Shown: piece by piece, positions 1-9,248 of the stretch
Position numbering within the stretch: the stretch's first letter is position 1
How the letters are laid out: the number at the start of each line of letters is the position of its first letter
Assembly (NCBI GenBank): GCA_964439935.1
Contig: CAYTPW010000019.1
Location: 4,972-68,971 of the forward strand
From: JABMQW01 sp964439935
GTDB lineage: Bacteria > Fidelibacterota > Marinisomatia > Marinisomatales > TCS56
Direction of reading: 5' to 3'
DNA: 64,000 bases
The notes under the pieces: model-generated
The model's input: the letters and a program-made list of their open reading frames with translations, nothing else
What the model was told of the DNA's origin: nothing
Databases searched by the model: none
Position numbers and translations under genes: made by a program

Positions 1-2277
1 TATGAAACTCCGGCTGTTGGTTCGGACTTCATGCAAAGTCCCCTTATTGATGCGCCGGGTAGCACCACTAAAATTATGACCTGGTCTCAAAATAAGGGTT
101 ATCATATCAAGACAGTACATGGTAAAAAGGAGTTAGGACTCACGGCTTTTGTAAAATATAATAACTTAAATCCCTTTTCAACTTATGGTAGACCTCGTAG
201 CGCCCAACAAGCTTATAATTCGATGAATGGATTAATCTGGTCCTCCGGACACCCCTATTTAGACCCAACTAATAATTACCAGCCGACAACATTCGTTAAC
301 TCTGGGGATCCTGTTGGCGAAACCGGTTGGCGCGATGAAAATCCTGGGGACCGGGGCTATCTCCTTTCATCAGGTCCTTTTTATATTGGGGTCGGAGACA
401 CTGTAGAGATAGTTGGATCAATTATTATCGCTGCCGGGACCAACTGGAAAAAATCCATTAAAAAAATGAAGTATTTCGACAATCTTGCCCAATCAGCATA
501 CGACTCAATCTTTAATTATTGTTCTCCCCCAGCCCCTTCAGTAGCTGTCTCTCAGCTAGACCAAAAGATAGTTTTATCCTTGGAGGAAGGAAGCGCTGAA
601 ATCAAGAATTTTGCCTGCTCCAATTATGAATTTCAAGGGATTAATTTTTATCAAGGGGAAACTGAAACTGGCCCTTGGCATCGTATTGCTACCCACGACA
701 TTGTGGATGGGGTAAAAGCAATTACAGATTGGACCGTGGACGAATACACCGGTGAATTGCTGGAGCTGCTTGTTCAGTACGGGGCCGATTCTGGTATAAA
801 ACATTATATTGAAATCACAGAGGATATTATCAGAGGTGGTCCCCTGGTAAACTATGAAAAGTATTATTTCACTGTCACGGCCTATTATTACGATGAGATT
901 GCTGCCCAGCGTGTAATCGAGAGTTCTCTTAAAGCATTAGCAGTTGTACCGGGAGTTCCCGGTGTCGGCTCTGTGCTAAATGTTGATCATCGGGATGTGA
1001 TAGAGGTTAAGCATTCAAGAGGAAATGCTGATGCTGATTTCTTTCCAATTATTATTGATCCCTATTGTCTGACAAGTCACACCTATGAACTTTCTTTCGC
1101 AAACGTAAATGAATCAAAAGTTAAATGGGTACTTACGGATTTAAACGAAGATCTAGTGACTAAAGAGTCTTCAACTTTACCGGTAACAGAAAACTATTTT
1201 AATATATTTACCGGGAATGGTCCCCTTGAAGCATCAGAATACTCTATAAATAACGAAATTACAGATGGTTTTATTATAGTTTCGGAGAAAGCAACGTTTA
1301 TCATGCCCACCAGTTATCATCAGGCCGAAATTATTGTAGAGATCGACTCTGTAACACAAATTGTTTTTGAGGGATTTCATCCCAATTCCGCCGATGGAAC
1401 CTGGTACGGCTTTTTGAAAGACCGTTCTGATATTCCTCCTGATCCGCTAGCCGGAAAACCTGGTTTAGGAAATCTATTTCAAGACCTAGAGCTACGTTTT
1501 ACCGGACATGGATCAATTGGAATTTTTTTCAATCGACAATTAAGTATTATTGATACAATCCTGGTACCATTCGAACTATGGACAGTTGAGGACAGTCCCC
1601 GTCAAATTAACGTTGCCGTATACCAAATTGGATCAAGGGAGAAACCTCTATTTGAAAGAGCGCCGGGTACTGCTAATGGGTATCAACTCAAAATGAATGT
1701 AAACTTCATTCCTGTCTACGAGGATTACGATGAGACCGCTGTTCTAGCACGTTCTTACCATTGGGCTACTGATTCCGATAAAATGGGTTGGATGTTACAC
1801 TTCAATAAGAATAAAACCCCTGTTAAAGACAAGACGGTCTGGGAAGATGGCAATGTATTCAGAGTGACTTTTATCAATCCTATCATCCCTGGTGAGGATG
1901 TATATACTTTTACAGCAAACGGCCTTATAACGGCTGATAAAAAAACAATTAGTGACCAAATGAATGCTATCAACATTTTCCCGAATCCCTATATCGATCA
2001 ATATTCAAACGGGAATCCCCCGGATCACAAAGTATATTTTACACATCTTGGAATCGGGACAACTATCATTCGAATCTATAATCTCTCCGGCGATATGGTA
2101 GCAAAAATTATTAAGGAAATTGAATTCGAAAATGTGCCTGGCAACCAAGCCGAGTGGAATCTCCGGAACCAGTTTGGGAATCCAGTGGCAAATGGAATGT
2201 ACCTGGCCCATATCACTGTGGAGGACAGTAACGGTAAAGAATTGGGCGTTCGAATACTTAAACTGGGAATTTTTTAA
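1..2277 (+). CDS. Secreted protein with C-terminal sorting-like domain, 5' end outside window
   Basis: The reading frame is open from base 1, so the N-terminus and any signal peptide lie outside the window; the ATG at 31 is only an internal methionine. At least 758 residues are visible. I recognise no enzyme; the body looks like beta-rich extracellular modules, with fibronectin-like stretches (YEKYYFTVTAYYYD). The last ~100 residues, from INIFPNPYIDQ to VRILKLGIF, resemble type IX secretion C-terminal (por-type) domains: a PNP motif, IRIYNLSGDMV and NGMYLAHI blocks. This tail differs from the other sorting tail found three times nearby. Probably a large cell-surface or secreted protein; function unknown. 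Confidence 0.75.
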   Translation, partial: YETPAVGSDFMQSPLIDAPGSTTKIMTWSQNKGYHIKTVHGKKELGLTAFVKYNNLNPFSTYGRPRSAQQAYNSMNGLIWSSGHPYLDPTNNYQPTTFVNSGDPVGETGWRDENPGDRGYLLSSGPFYIGVGDTVEIVGSIIIAAGTNWKKSIKKMKYFDNLAQSAYDSIFNYCSPPAPSVAVSQLDQKIVLSLEEGSAEIKNFACSNYEFQGINFYQGETETGPWHRIATHDIVDGVKAITDWTVDEYTGELLELLVQYGADSGIKHYIEITEDIIRGGPLVNYEKYYFTVTAYYYDEIAAQRVIESSLKALAVVPGVPGVGSVLNVDHRDVIEVKHSRGNADADFFPIIIDPYCLTSHTYELSFANVNESKVKWVLTDLNEDLVTKESSTLPVTENYFNIFTGNGPLEASEYSINNEITDGFIIVSEKATFIMPTSYHQAEIIVEIDSVTQIVFEGFHPNSADGTWYGFLKDRSDIPPDPLAGKPGLGNLFQDLELRFTGHGSIGIFFNRQLSIIDTILVPFELWTVEDSPRQINVAVYQIGSREKPLFERAPGTANGYQLKMNVNFIPVYEDYDETAVLARSYHWATDSDKMGWMLHFNKNKTPVKDKTVWEDGNVFRVTFINPIIPGEDVYTFTANGLITADKKTISDQMNAINIFPNPYIDQYSNGNPPDHKVYFTHLGIGTTIIRIYNLSGDMVAKIIKEIEFENVPGNQAEWNLRNQFGNPVANGMYLAHITVEDSNGKELGVRILKLGIF

Positions 2278-2350
2278 TCTCGAAATACTAGATTGATATA
2301 TATATTTTATTTACTGCCAGAAAATAATTTTAGAATTAATAAATCATGCT

Positions 2351-2773
2351 TTACAGGATAACGCCCTTAACAGATAGAATCTTCCAGCCATCAGTTGTCA
2401 GGTGCGAATTCGAGGATTCAAGTGTAATGGGATAAACACTGTTGGCATCCTTGTGGAAAAGAATATTATCGAGAAATTCCTCACTTGCGCCAGGGATCAT
2501 TTCAGCCTTGTGATGAAAGAAAATGCCATTCTCGCTTTGATTTTGGGTGGTAGTTATTCTAATCCTAATTTCCCAGCCGTCAATCGTGTAATCAGAAGTA
2601 TTGGTGACACTCCAATCTCCAATGATAAATTCTCCGTAGTCCCCCAGGATTAGTTGCAACAACTTAGCATCAATGTCAATATATCGACGCGGAGGAAGGG
2701 ATTGATCTTCACACTCCAGTGTCAACATCATGACTAAAAGCAGATATAACAATCGTTTTATCTTAGTGTTCAT
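2351..2773 (-). CDS. Small putative lipoprotein, FxLYD-like fold
   Basis: 140 residues when started at the ATG at 2773, which places a lysine-containing hydrophobic signal (MNTKIKRLLYLLLVMMLTL) directly before a lipobox-like LTLEC; a longer start at 2803 would bury the signal. The mature part contains WSVTNTSDYTIDGWEIRIRI and a later PGASEEF stretch, a pattern like FxLYD-type domains (small beta sandwiches of envelope lipoproteins). The family match is tentative. The gene stands alone, convergent with the secreted-protein gene on its left. Function unknown. Confidence 0.6.
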   Translation of the reverse strand: MNTKIKRLLYLLLVMMLTLECEDQSLPPRRYIDIDAKLLQLILGDYGEFIIGDWSVTNTSDYTIDGWEIRIRITTTQNQSENGIFFHHKAEMIPGASEEFLDNILFHKDANSVYPITLESSNSHLTTDGWKILSVKGVIL

Positions 2774-2938
2774 TTCAATAATTCCAGGGATTGAATAGGT
2801 CAAAACGTACTCAAGAAATTAGGTACTGGCAATAATAATTCATTTTTTGATTGGTGAGCTTTATGAAACTTCAGGCCTTCTCTGACACCTTAGACTAATT
2901 TCTTAAGTAATAAAAGGATACGTCTGACTGCCCTATTC

Positions 2939-3030
2939 TGTCCCATAATCCGCCGTTTTTGAAACACCCTTCCCATAATCAAAATCGAAAAGACGTTTAT
3001 GAGACACTTAGGGCTGGGAATTACCAACTC
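2939..3030 (+). repeat. Palindromic intergenic repeat, copy 1
   Basis: Starts TGTCCCATAA and contains both palindrome arms: a left arm like CCCATAAnCCGNCGTTTTTGA and a right arm like TCAAAATCGAnnnGACGTTTATG, then a GGGCTGGGA tail. The left-hand bases 2926-2936 keep the right half of the GGGCAG/CTGCCC terminator found before other copies. This copy is diverged. The rest of the 530-bp gap (2774-2938 and 3031-3303) is AT-rich; I see no gene in it. Confidence 0.8.
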
Positions 3031-3303
3031 CGCCATTAGGGAATCATTTTGGGATATGTACATACATCAGAAAGTACACCCAAACAAATAGAGCAAATAG
3101 TAAATCAAAAATCAGGCATTAGGTATACCCATTATGTTTTATCATAAAGATGATTATTGGAAGATTTAGAATTACATTTCACCTACCGGTACTCCTGTCT
3201 TACGGTACGAAAAATACGGTTACAGAGCTTATTGCGTATTACTTCTAGTTAATAGTCCGATTCCTTCTGATGAGGTCTTTAAGAATTTAAGAGGAAATCT
3301 AGA

Positions 3304-5172
3304 ATGGAAAACAAGGTGTGCAATCTCAAAGATATGTTGCCGATTGGAATTATCAGCAATTCAAATGCCAGAACATTGAAGGTTTGTGTCGTATTCTTGG
3401 TTCTATTTATTATGGGTGTAAATACAATAACCGTAGGTCAGCCTTACTATGTGGATCCTAGCGGTAATGACAACAATCCCGGTACATTAACACAGCCTTG
3501 GCAAACTATTCAAAAAGCAGCTAACGACCTTGCACCCGGCGACACCGTATACGTACGCGGTGGTGTTTACAACGAAAAAGTCACCTTAAACGTTTCTGGT
3601 TCTGCCGACAATGGTTACATCACCTTCCAAAATTATGAAAACGAGATACCCATCCTGGACGGCTCAGGACTATCAGTACCTGACGATAACAATGGTATGT
3701 TTTTAATTGTTGACCAGCATTATGTAATCATCAGGGGCTTTGAAATACGCAATTATCGAACTTCCACTCCGCACATTATCCCTATTGGTATCCATATCAG
3801 AGGCATAGCCCACCACATTCAGTTAAAAAACAACCATATTCACCATATCGAAACCAATGCCCCCGTAGATGGCGACCTGATGGGCGCAGATGCACATGGT
3901 ATCGCAGTATATGGCACTTCTGCTCCCGATTCGATTAATAATATCTTCATTGAGGGTAATGAGCTCCACGACCTCATACTGGGCTCAAGCGAAGGGTTGG
4001 TCTTAAACGGTAATGTGGCCCTATTTACCGTCAGCGACAACATCATGTATGATTGCGACAACATTGGCATGGATTTCATTGGTTTTGAGGATACTGTTCC
4101 CAATAGCGACTATGATCAGGCGCGAAACGGAATAGTCAGCAACAACACTATTTACAGTATTTCTTCATTTGGCAATCCAGCCTATGGAAATGAGTACAGT
4201 GCCGGTGGCATATACGTCGACGGTGGTCGGGACATCGTCATAGAGCGAAATACAATTTTCCAGGCTGACATTGGCATAGAAATAGCGAGTGAACACCAGG
4301 GTCGGGCTACCAGCTATATTACCGTGCGTAACAACTTTTTATTCAACAGTCGCATGGCTGGCATTGCAATGGGAGGGTACGATAACGAGCGTGGTAGCAC
4401 AGAGAATTGTATTATCGTCAATAACAGCTTGTATCATAATGGAATAGGTGAAGATGGAAATCAAGAAATCCTGTTACAGTTCAACACGCAAAACAATATT
4501 ATTAAGAACAACATCTTTTACGCCGATGATCAAAGTATCCTGATTGGTAATCCCTTCACCGAAAACATAAATAATGTAGTTGATTATAACTTGTATTTTC
4601 ATCCATCAGGTATTGATGACTGTGAATTTGAGTGGCAAAACGTCATATATCAAGGCTTTGCTGCGTACAAATCAGCCACAGGAAACGATAGTCACTCATT
4701 ATTTGTCACTCCACAATTTACCGATCTCAACGAACCCGATCTGCATTTACTGACCGCATCTCCCGCCATCGATGCGGGTGAGAACCTACCTGAAGTTGGT
4801 GATTATGATATAGATGGCCAAACAAGGGTTCAAGGAGGCATAGTAGATATTGGGGCGGATGAATTTAGTGCGACAATAAATATAATCGAATCTCAGACCA
4901 ACATGCCTCAGACGTTTGCCTTAAAGACGAATTATCCAAATCCATTCAACCCGATCACAACTATTCAATATGATCTACCCCAAAGATCAGATGTCCAGAT
5001 CACCATCCACGACCTGCTTGGTAAACAAGTAGCAATGCTAGTATCAGAAATCCAGGATGCTGGATACAAGTCAATTCAATGGGATGCTAGAGGCATTCCT
5101 TCTGGAATGTACTTTTACCAGATCAAGGCTGGGGATTACGTGCAGACCCGGAAAATGATACTATTAAAGTGA
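3304..5172 (+). CDS. Secreted right-handed beta-helix protein with T9SS-like sorting domain
   Basis: 622 residues. AGAGGAAA lies about 9 bases before the ATG. An unusually long N-region of ~25 residues precedes a signal core (VCVVFLVLFIMGVNTITVGQ). The opening YYVDPSGNDNNPGT...PWQTIQKAANDLAPGDTVYVRGGVYNE is typical of DUF1565/pectate-lyase-like parallel beta-helix proteins; residues ~110-480 carry N-x-I/F helix rungs (NNHIHHI, RNNFLFNS, VNNSLYHNG). The last ~80 residues (YPNPFNPITTIQYDLP to KMILLK) are a sorting domain. Such proteins often bind or cleave polysaccharide, but no catalytic residues could be assigned. Followed by a terminator and a repeat copy. Confidence 0.85.
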   Translation: MENKVCNLKDMLPIGIISNSNARTLKVCVVFLVLFIMGVNTITVGQPYYVDPSGNDNNPGTLTQPWQTIQKAANDLAPGDTVYVRGGVYNEKVTLNVSGSADNGYITFQNYENEIPILDGSGLSVPDDNNGMFLIVDQHYVIIRGFEIRNYRTSTPHIIPIGIHIRGIAHHIQLKNNHIHHIETNAPVDGDLMGADAHGIAVYGTSAPDSINNIFIEGNELHDLILGSSEGLVLNGNVALFTVSDNIMYDCDNIGMDFIGFEDTVPNSDYDQARNGIVSNNTIYSISSFGNPAYGNEYSAGGIYVDGGRDIVIERNTIFQADIGIEIASEHQGRATSYITVRNNFLFNSRMAGIAMGGYDNERGSTENCIIVNNSLYHNGIGEDGNQEILLQFNTQNNIIKNNIFYADDQSILIGNPFTENINNVVDYNLYFHPSGIDDCEFEWQNVIYQGFAAYKSATGNDSHSLFVTPQFTDLNEPDLHLLTASPAIDAGENLPEVGDYDIDGQTRVQGGIVDIGADEFSATINIIESQTNMPQTFALKTNYPNPFNPITTIQYDLPQRSDVQITIHDLLGKQVAMLVSEIQDAGYKSIQWDARGIPSGMYFYQIKAGDYVQTRKMILLK

Positions 5173-5200
5173 CCTATAATCTCTAATTCTTTATATCAAA

Positions 5201-5231
5201 GGGCAGTCATCTGGCTGGCTGCCCTTTCTTG
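5201..5231 (+). terminator. Rho-independent-like terminator after beta-helix gene
   Basis: GGGCAG at 5201 pairs with CTGCCC ending at 5224, followed by TTTCTT. It lies about 30 bases after the stop codon and abuts the palindromic repeat. The same hairpin recurs after other genes in the window. Confidence 0.75.
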
Positions 5232-5336
5232 TCCCATAAACCGTCGTTTTTGACACTGTCCATAATCAAAATCGATTAGACGTTTATGAGACTTTACGGG
5301 CTGGGGAGTATCAAAAAGGTTTGGGTTTTGGTACAA
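5229..5336 (+). repeat. Palindromic intergenic repeat, copy 2
   Basis: Near-complete core: left arm from GTCCCATAAACCGTCG, spacer with CCATAATCAAAATCGAT, right arm GACGTTTATGAGAC, then the tail GGGCTGGGGAGTATC and GGTTTGGGTTTTGGTACA. It immediately follows a terminator hairpin. The remaining gap to 5617 is AT-rich with no recognisable gene. Confidence 0.9.
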
Positions 5337-5617
5337 ATAAACCAATTGAATAATTAATAATAACTCACACCTTTAAGGTATGCTCAAAATATGGGCATCA
5401 AATCAATAAACTAGGTAAATTACCTACTCCAGTAAATGTGAAAAGTGTACCTTAACTTTGTAACCGAAAAGTTCGAAAGAATAAAAAGACTTACACGACA
5501 TAGATGTGAGAAAAATAGATACGGAAAGCGGATACTTAATTCAACTCGTTGTTGTATGTGTAATTATAATTATAATTTGAGATTATTTAGTTAGTACTAC
5601 CCTAATATATCCTATTA

Positions 5618-7267
5618 ATGATGGAATCAAACAACAAGCTCAGCGACCTGAATTATAGGCATACACTGGTATTTTTCGTTCAACTTTTATCACTACAGTT
5701 GCTCGCGGTGAACACAGTCGGGCAGCGAGTCGAATTCACTTCTTCCAATCTGCCGATAGTTATAATTGACACCTGGAGTCAGGAGATTGTTGACGATCCA
5801 AGGATCGTCGCCCACATGGGTATCGTCGATAATGGTCCCGGTATACGTAATAATCTAACTGATAATTTCAACGATTATGATGGCTTGATCGCAATTGAAC
5901 TGCGGGGCAGTTCTTCATCATGGTATCCCAAACAACAGTACCGTTTTGAGACTCAGGATTCATTAGGTGAAAATTTAAATGTTTCACTAATGGGATTACC
6001 TGAAGAAAATGATTGGATTTTTTATGGACCGTTTGATGATCAATCGCTAATACGAAATGTATTTGCCTACCAGCTTTCAAATGACATGGGTCGTTATGCC
6101 AGTCGGACGAGATTTTGTGAAATTGTCCTAAATAATGATTACTGCGGGCTATATGTATTAATGGAAAAAATTAAGCGCGACAATAATCGGATAGATATAT
6201 CTGCAATGGATGAAAATGATATAAGCGGTGATGCGGTAACGGGCGGATATATAATTAAAATTGATAAATTTGAGGGGGAAAACATTGGCTACTGGGTAAC
6301 GGGAAATGCGGTAACCTACCAGTACCATTATCCAAAACCGTATGAAATTGTAGCTCCCCAGGAATTATACATTCAAGATTTCATTGCCCAGTTTGAAAAT
6401 GCTATGAATGGACCCAATCCCCCCGATCCTTCAATAGGATACCCTGCTTATATTGATGTTAGTTCATTCGTTGATCATTTTCTAATAAATGAGTTAGCTA
6501 AAAATGTAGATGCCTACAGAATAAGTGCCTATTTGTATAAGCAGCGCGATAGCGATGGTGGCAAACTACATGCCGGGCCCATTTGGGATTTTAATCTAAG
6601 TTTTGGCAAGGCCTGGTACTCTCAGGATTTATTCCTTACCGAAGGCTGGCAGGTTCATTATAACACCTGGCGCCCATGGGATGGTCTGCACGTCCCCTTT
6701 TGGTGGGAAATAATCAGCTCAGATGATCAATTTGTGGATCAAATGAACACCCGATGGCAGGAATTGAGAACCGGTATATTTCATATCGATAGTCTTTATG
6801 CCGGTATCAATGTCCTGGTTGATACCATAGCAGAAGCCCGGGATCGTAATTTTATAAGATGGCCCGGTTCTGTTGGAGACCATTCTTATGAAGCTGAAAT
6901 TATCCAGCTTAAAAATTGGATAAGTGACCGCTTGGACTGGATCGATGGTAACCTCAGTTTGCTGTCAATATCTGATCCGCAATCCAATGGAGAGATTAAT
7001 CCTGAAAATATTTCTGTTTCCCAAAACTACCCCAACCCCTTCAATCCGATCACGACCATCCAGTACGTACTACCTCAAAGATCAGATGTCCAAATCACTA
7101 TCTACGATCTACTTGGCAAAAAGGTGATGACCTTGATGTCAGAGATGCAAGATGCTGGGTATAAAACGGTACAATGGGATGCAACTAATATCCCAAGCGG
7201 GACGTATTTTTACCAGATCAAAGCTGGAGATTTCGTACAGACCCGAAAGATGATATTGTTGAAATGA
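5618..7267 (+). CDS. CotH-like kinase family secreted protein with T9SS-like sorting domain
   Basis: 549 residues; signal segment within residues 14-36 (HTLVFFVQLLSLQLLAVNTVGQ). CotH hallmarks follow in order: YPKQQYRFETQDS, LMGLPEENDWIFYGPFDDQSLIRN, MGRYASRTRFCEIVLNNDYCGLY, VLMEKIKRDNNRIDI, and GPIWDFNLSFGKAWY. In CotH kinases the basic residues of the RFET and EKIKR blocks bind ATP and the late D-F-N/D block binds metal. Residues ~465-549 are a sorting domain nearly matching that of the beta-helix gene upstream. Known family role: protein phosphorylation on spores or in the secretory path; the target here is unknown. ATG chosen as annotated; the ribosome-binding site is weak. Confidence 0.85.
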   Translation: MMESNNKLSDLNYRHTLVFFVQLLSLQLLAVNTVGQRVEFTSSNLPIVIIDTWSQEIVDDPRIVAHMGIVDNGPGIRNNLTDNFNDYDGLIAIELRGSSSSWYPKQQYRFETQDSLGENLNVSLMGLPEENDWIFYGPFDDQSLIRNVFAYQLSNDMGRYASRTRFCEIVLNNDYCGLYVLMEKIKRDNNRIDISAMDENDISGDAVTGGYIIKIDKFEGENIGYWVTGNAVTYQYHYPKPYEIVAPQELYIQDFIAQFENAMNGPNPPDPSIGYPAYIDVSSFVDHFLINELAKNVDAYRISAYLYKQRDSDGGKLHAGPIWDFNLSFGKAWYSQDLFLTEGWQVHYNTWRPWDGLHVPFWWEIISSDDQFVDQMNTRWQELRTGIFHIDSLYAGINVLVDTIAEARDRNFIRWPGSVGDHSYEAEIIQLKNWISDRLDWIDGNLSLLSISDPQSNGEINPENISVSQNYPNPFNPITTIQYVLPQRSDVQITIYDLLGKKVMTLMSEMQDAGYKTVQWDATNIPSGTYFYQIKAGDFVQTRKMILLK

Positions 7268-7294
7268 TGTATAATCTCTTATCCTCTTTACCCA

Positions 7295-7321
7295 AGGGCA
7301 GTCGTTTGGCTGCTCTTTTTT
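7295..7321 (+). terminator. Rho-independent-like terminator after CotH gene
   Basis: AGGGCAG, a short loop, CTGCTCT and a run of six T. Same position and design as the terminator after the beta-helix gene, with one imperfect stem pair. Confidence 0.75.
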
Positions 7322-7430
7322 GTTTCATAAACCACTGTTTTTGAGACACTATTCCCATAATCAAAATCGATTGGACGTTTATGGGACACTTTGGGCTGGA
7401 GTACCAAAAAGGAATGCGTTTGGGGGAATG
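7321..7430 (+). repeat. Palindromic intergenic repeat, copy 3
   Basis: TGTTTCATAAACCACTG left arm, ATTCCCATAATCAAAATCGAT centre, GGACGTTTATGGGACAC right arm, then TTGGGCTGGAGTACC tail. It lies between the CotH-like gene and the small membrane protein gene. Confidence 0.9.
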
Positions 7431-7494
7431 ATATTGACATTCTTTCATTGTTTAAGATAAACTTTATTAAGAAATATTCTAATAGGAGATCATT

Positions 7495-7869
7495 ATGGAA
7501 CTATCCATATTAATAGCAAAAATCATTGCCGTTATATATATTTCTTCTGGCATTGCTGTACTTATTGGGCAAATCAATTTCAATAATATTGCTGCGGACT
7601 TTGATAAATCACCAGCACTTACTTTCGTTGCTGGATCCGTCGGTATAATTATTGGCATGGTCTTAGTCAAATATCATAATAATTGGGTTAAAAACTGGAC
7701 TGTAGTTATTACGATTATTAGTTGGTCATTTCTTATAGGAGGATTAATTGTAGCTGTCTTTCCAAAATCAATTTCATTTATTAATAAGTACTACAAACAT
7801 TCCCGTACTTGGGGAATCTTTATGATATGCTTTGGTCTACTGTTTGGCTATTTTGGCTTTGTAAAATAG
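7495..7869 (+). CDS. Small four-helix membrane protein, unknown function
   Basis: 124 residues with about four hydrophobic segments (residues ~5-25, 42-61, 68-90 and 104-122), the last ending at GLLFGYFGFVK. TAGGAG lies about 7 bases before the ATG. No family recognised. It stands alone between repeat copies, so context gives no hint. Confidence 0.65.
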   Translation: MELSILIAKIIAVIYISSGIAVLIGQINFNNIAADFDKSPALTFVAGSVGIIIGMVLVKYHNNWVKNWTVVITIISWSFLIGGLIVAVFPKSISFINKYYKHSRTWGIFMICFGLLFGYFGFVK

Positions 7870-8040
7870 ATTAATTATATAACAGGAATAAAAGAAACTT
7901 AAGCTAATACCAGGTCTTCCCTTTTGACGGACTTTGGTTCACCTTGCGGTTTAATGGCCAAGAACATGCTGGAGCCGACTTGATTAGCTCTCGATGTTTA
8001 GACCACAATTCTACCCTAATTTAGCCAAAAACTCTCCCGC

Positions 8041-8093
8041 ACCGTTTTTTGCATACCATTCTCATAGTCAAAATCGATTAGACGTTTACGGGA
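8041..8093 (+). repeat. Partial palindromic repeat, copy 4
   Basis: Retains only ACCGTTTTTTG, the centre ATAGTCAAAATCGATTAGACG and TTTACGGGA; both ends are lost. The rest of the 7870-8377 gap shows no gene; its last ~100 bases are probably the 5' leader of the cold-shock gene. Confidence 0.7.
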
Positions 8094-8377
8094 ATCCAAA
8101 ATCAAACAATCCATTAATCCGTAAGTAAAATCGGTATTCTCCATACTATTCTGTATGATCAGCACTCATTATAATCTAAATTAGAGAAAGTCTTGTAATA
8201 ATATGGGTATAAGAAAATTACATATGAACAGATTAGAATTCTGAATAATTTCAACTGAAGTGTCATAAGTATATCTTTGGGTTTTGGTAACTGTAACAAT
8301 ATATTATTGTATGCGGTTCTATCCTTTATCCTCGCATACAAACGACAATATCTACAATTAATTTGGAGTTCATTAAA

Positions 8378-8590
8378 ATGTCTGATCGTAAAACTGGAAC
8401 AGTAAAATGGTTCAATGACAAAAAAGGCTTTGGTTTCATCAATCGTGAAGATGGCGACGATCTGTTCGTTCACCATAATTCAATTGAGACCGAAGGCTTT
8501 CGTACATTGAAAGAAAATCAAAAAGTGGAATTTGAAGTCGTCACGACTGAGAAAGGTCTGGCAGCTGCAAAAGTTACCATAGTCGATTAA
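8378..8590 (+). CDS. csp: Cold-shock protein (CspA family)
   Basis: 70 residues. The ATG at 8378 is chosen over an upstream in-frame TTG because GGAG lies 9 bases before it and the protein then begins MSDRKTGTVKWFN as is usual for the family. RNA-binding motifs are clear: KGFGFI (RNP1) and LFVHH (RNP2), then GLAAAKVTIVD at the end. The product is a single five-stranded OB fold that binds single-stranded RNA or DNA and acts as an RNA chaperone. The AT-rich upstream leader could mediate cold-dependent translation, as in other csp genes, but this is inferred. Confidence 0.95.
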   Translation: MSDRKTGTVKWFNDKKGFGFINREDGDDLFVHHNSIETEGFRTLKENQKVEFEVVTTEKGLAAAKVTIVD

Positions 8591-8654
8591 TTTTACTGAT
8601 TCGCCAGTTACTTTTTCGAGATTATAATAATTTAGATAAAGTAATACTGATGAG

Positions 8655-8680
8655 GGGCAGTCGTTTGGCTGCCCTTTTTT
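8655..8680 (+). terminator. Rho-independent terminator after cold-shock gene
   Basis: GGGCAG at 8655-8660 pairs with CTGCCC at 8669-8674, followed by six T. A strong intrinsic terminator of the same design as those after the secreted-protein genes; the repeat starts right after it. Confidence 0.85.
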
Positions 8681-8998
8681 ATCCCATAAACCGTCGTTTT
8701 TGACACTACTTTCCCATAATCAAAATCGATTGGACGTTTATGAGACTTTGGGGGCTGGAGAGTGTCATAAAGGTATGGGATTTGGTACAAATCGGTTGAA
8801 ACCGACTTACGCTGTGGGCCCACAGTCCCGACTTGTCGGGAGAACCCTCCCGATTTTATCGGGACGGATTATGAGTACTCCGCTGTCTCGTCGACAAACC
8901 TGTCCAACGAAATCTTTATGTAGTTGGATGAAAAACGACCTGTCTATCGAAGATACCGATTAATCGGGACGCAGATAGATGGCGTGAAAATGGTGACA
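8681..8998 (+). repeat. Long palindromic repeat with tRNA-like module, copy 5
   Basis: Core hairpin 8681-8745 and tail to ~8790, then an extension: GTGGGCCCACAG at 8815, the TCCCGAC/GTCGGGA hairpin, GGATTATGAGTACTC and CGCTGTCTCGTCGACAAA, ending in GGCGTGAAAATGGTG near 8994. Compared with the copies near 28.9 and 53.4 kb it carries about 60 extra bases (8920-8975) and lacks part of the GC-rich loop. It fills most of the 658-bp gap; 8999-9248 holds no other recognisable feature. Confidence 0.85.
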
Positions 8999-9248
8999 AT
9001 AGCATAAAGGAACATTCCGTATTATAAAACTTTCATTATGATAATTAAGAAATAGACGTGGTTATAATCTCCTATATTTGCATTTGATGGGTAATTAAGT
9101 TATTTTATTTATATACAAAAGAGTAGCAAGGGGGTTGTTTGTTACCTCGTGCTTGCCAGCGTTTACTAGAGCAACAACCAGTTGCCTATCAGAGTACAGT
9201 CGAACAGGTTTTTTGATTGATTAAATCCAAACCCGGAGTTGAAGCAAA

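Noticed and set aside
7321..7430. Repeat as a classical MITE with terminal inverted repeats and target duplications
   Set aside because: The TGTCCCATAAAC palindrome could be terminal, but conservation continues 50 bases or more past its right end, no flanking direct duplications were visible, and orientation is not random.
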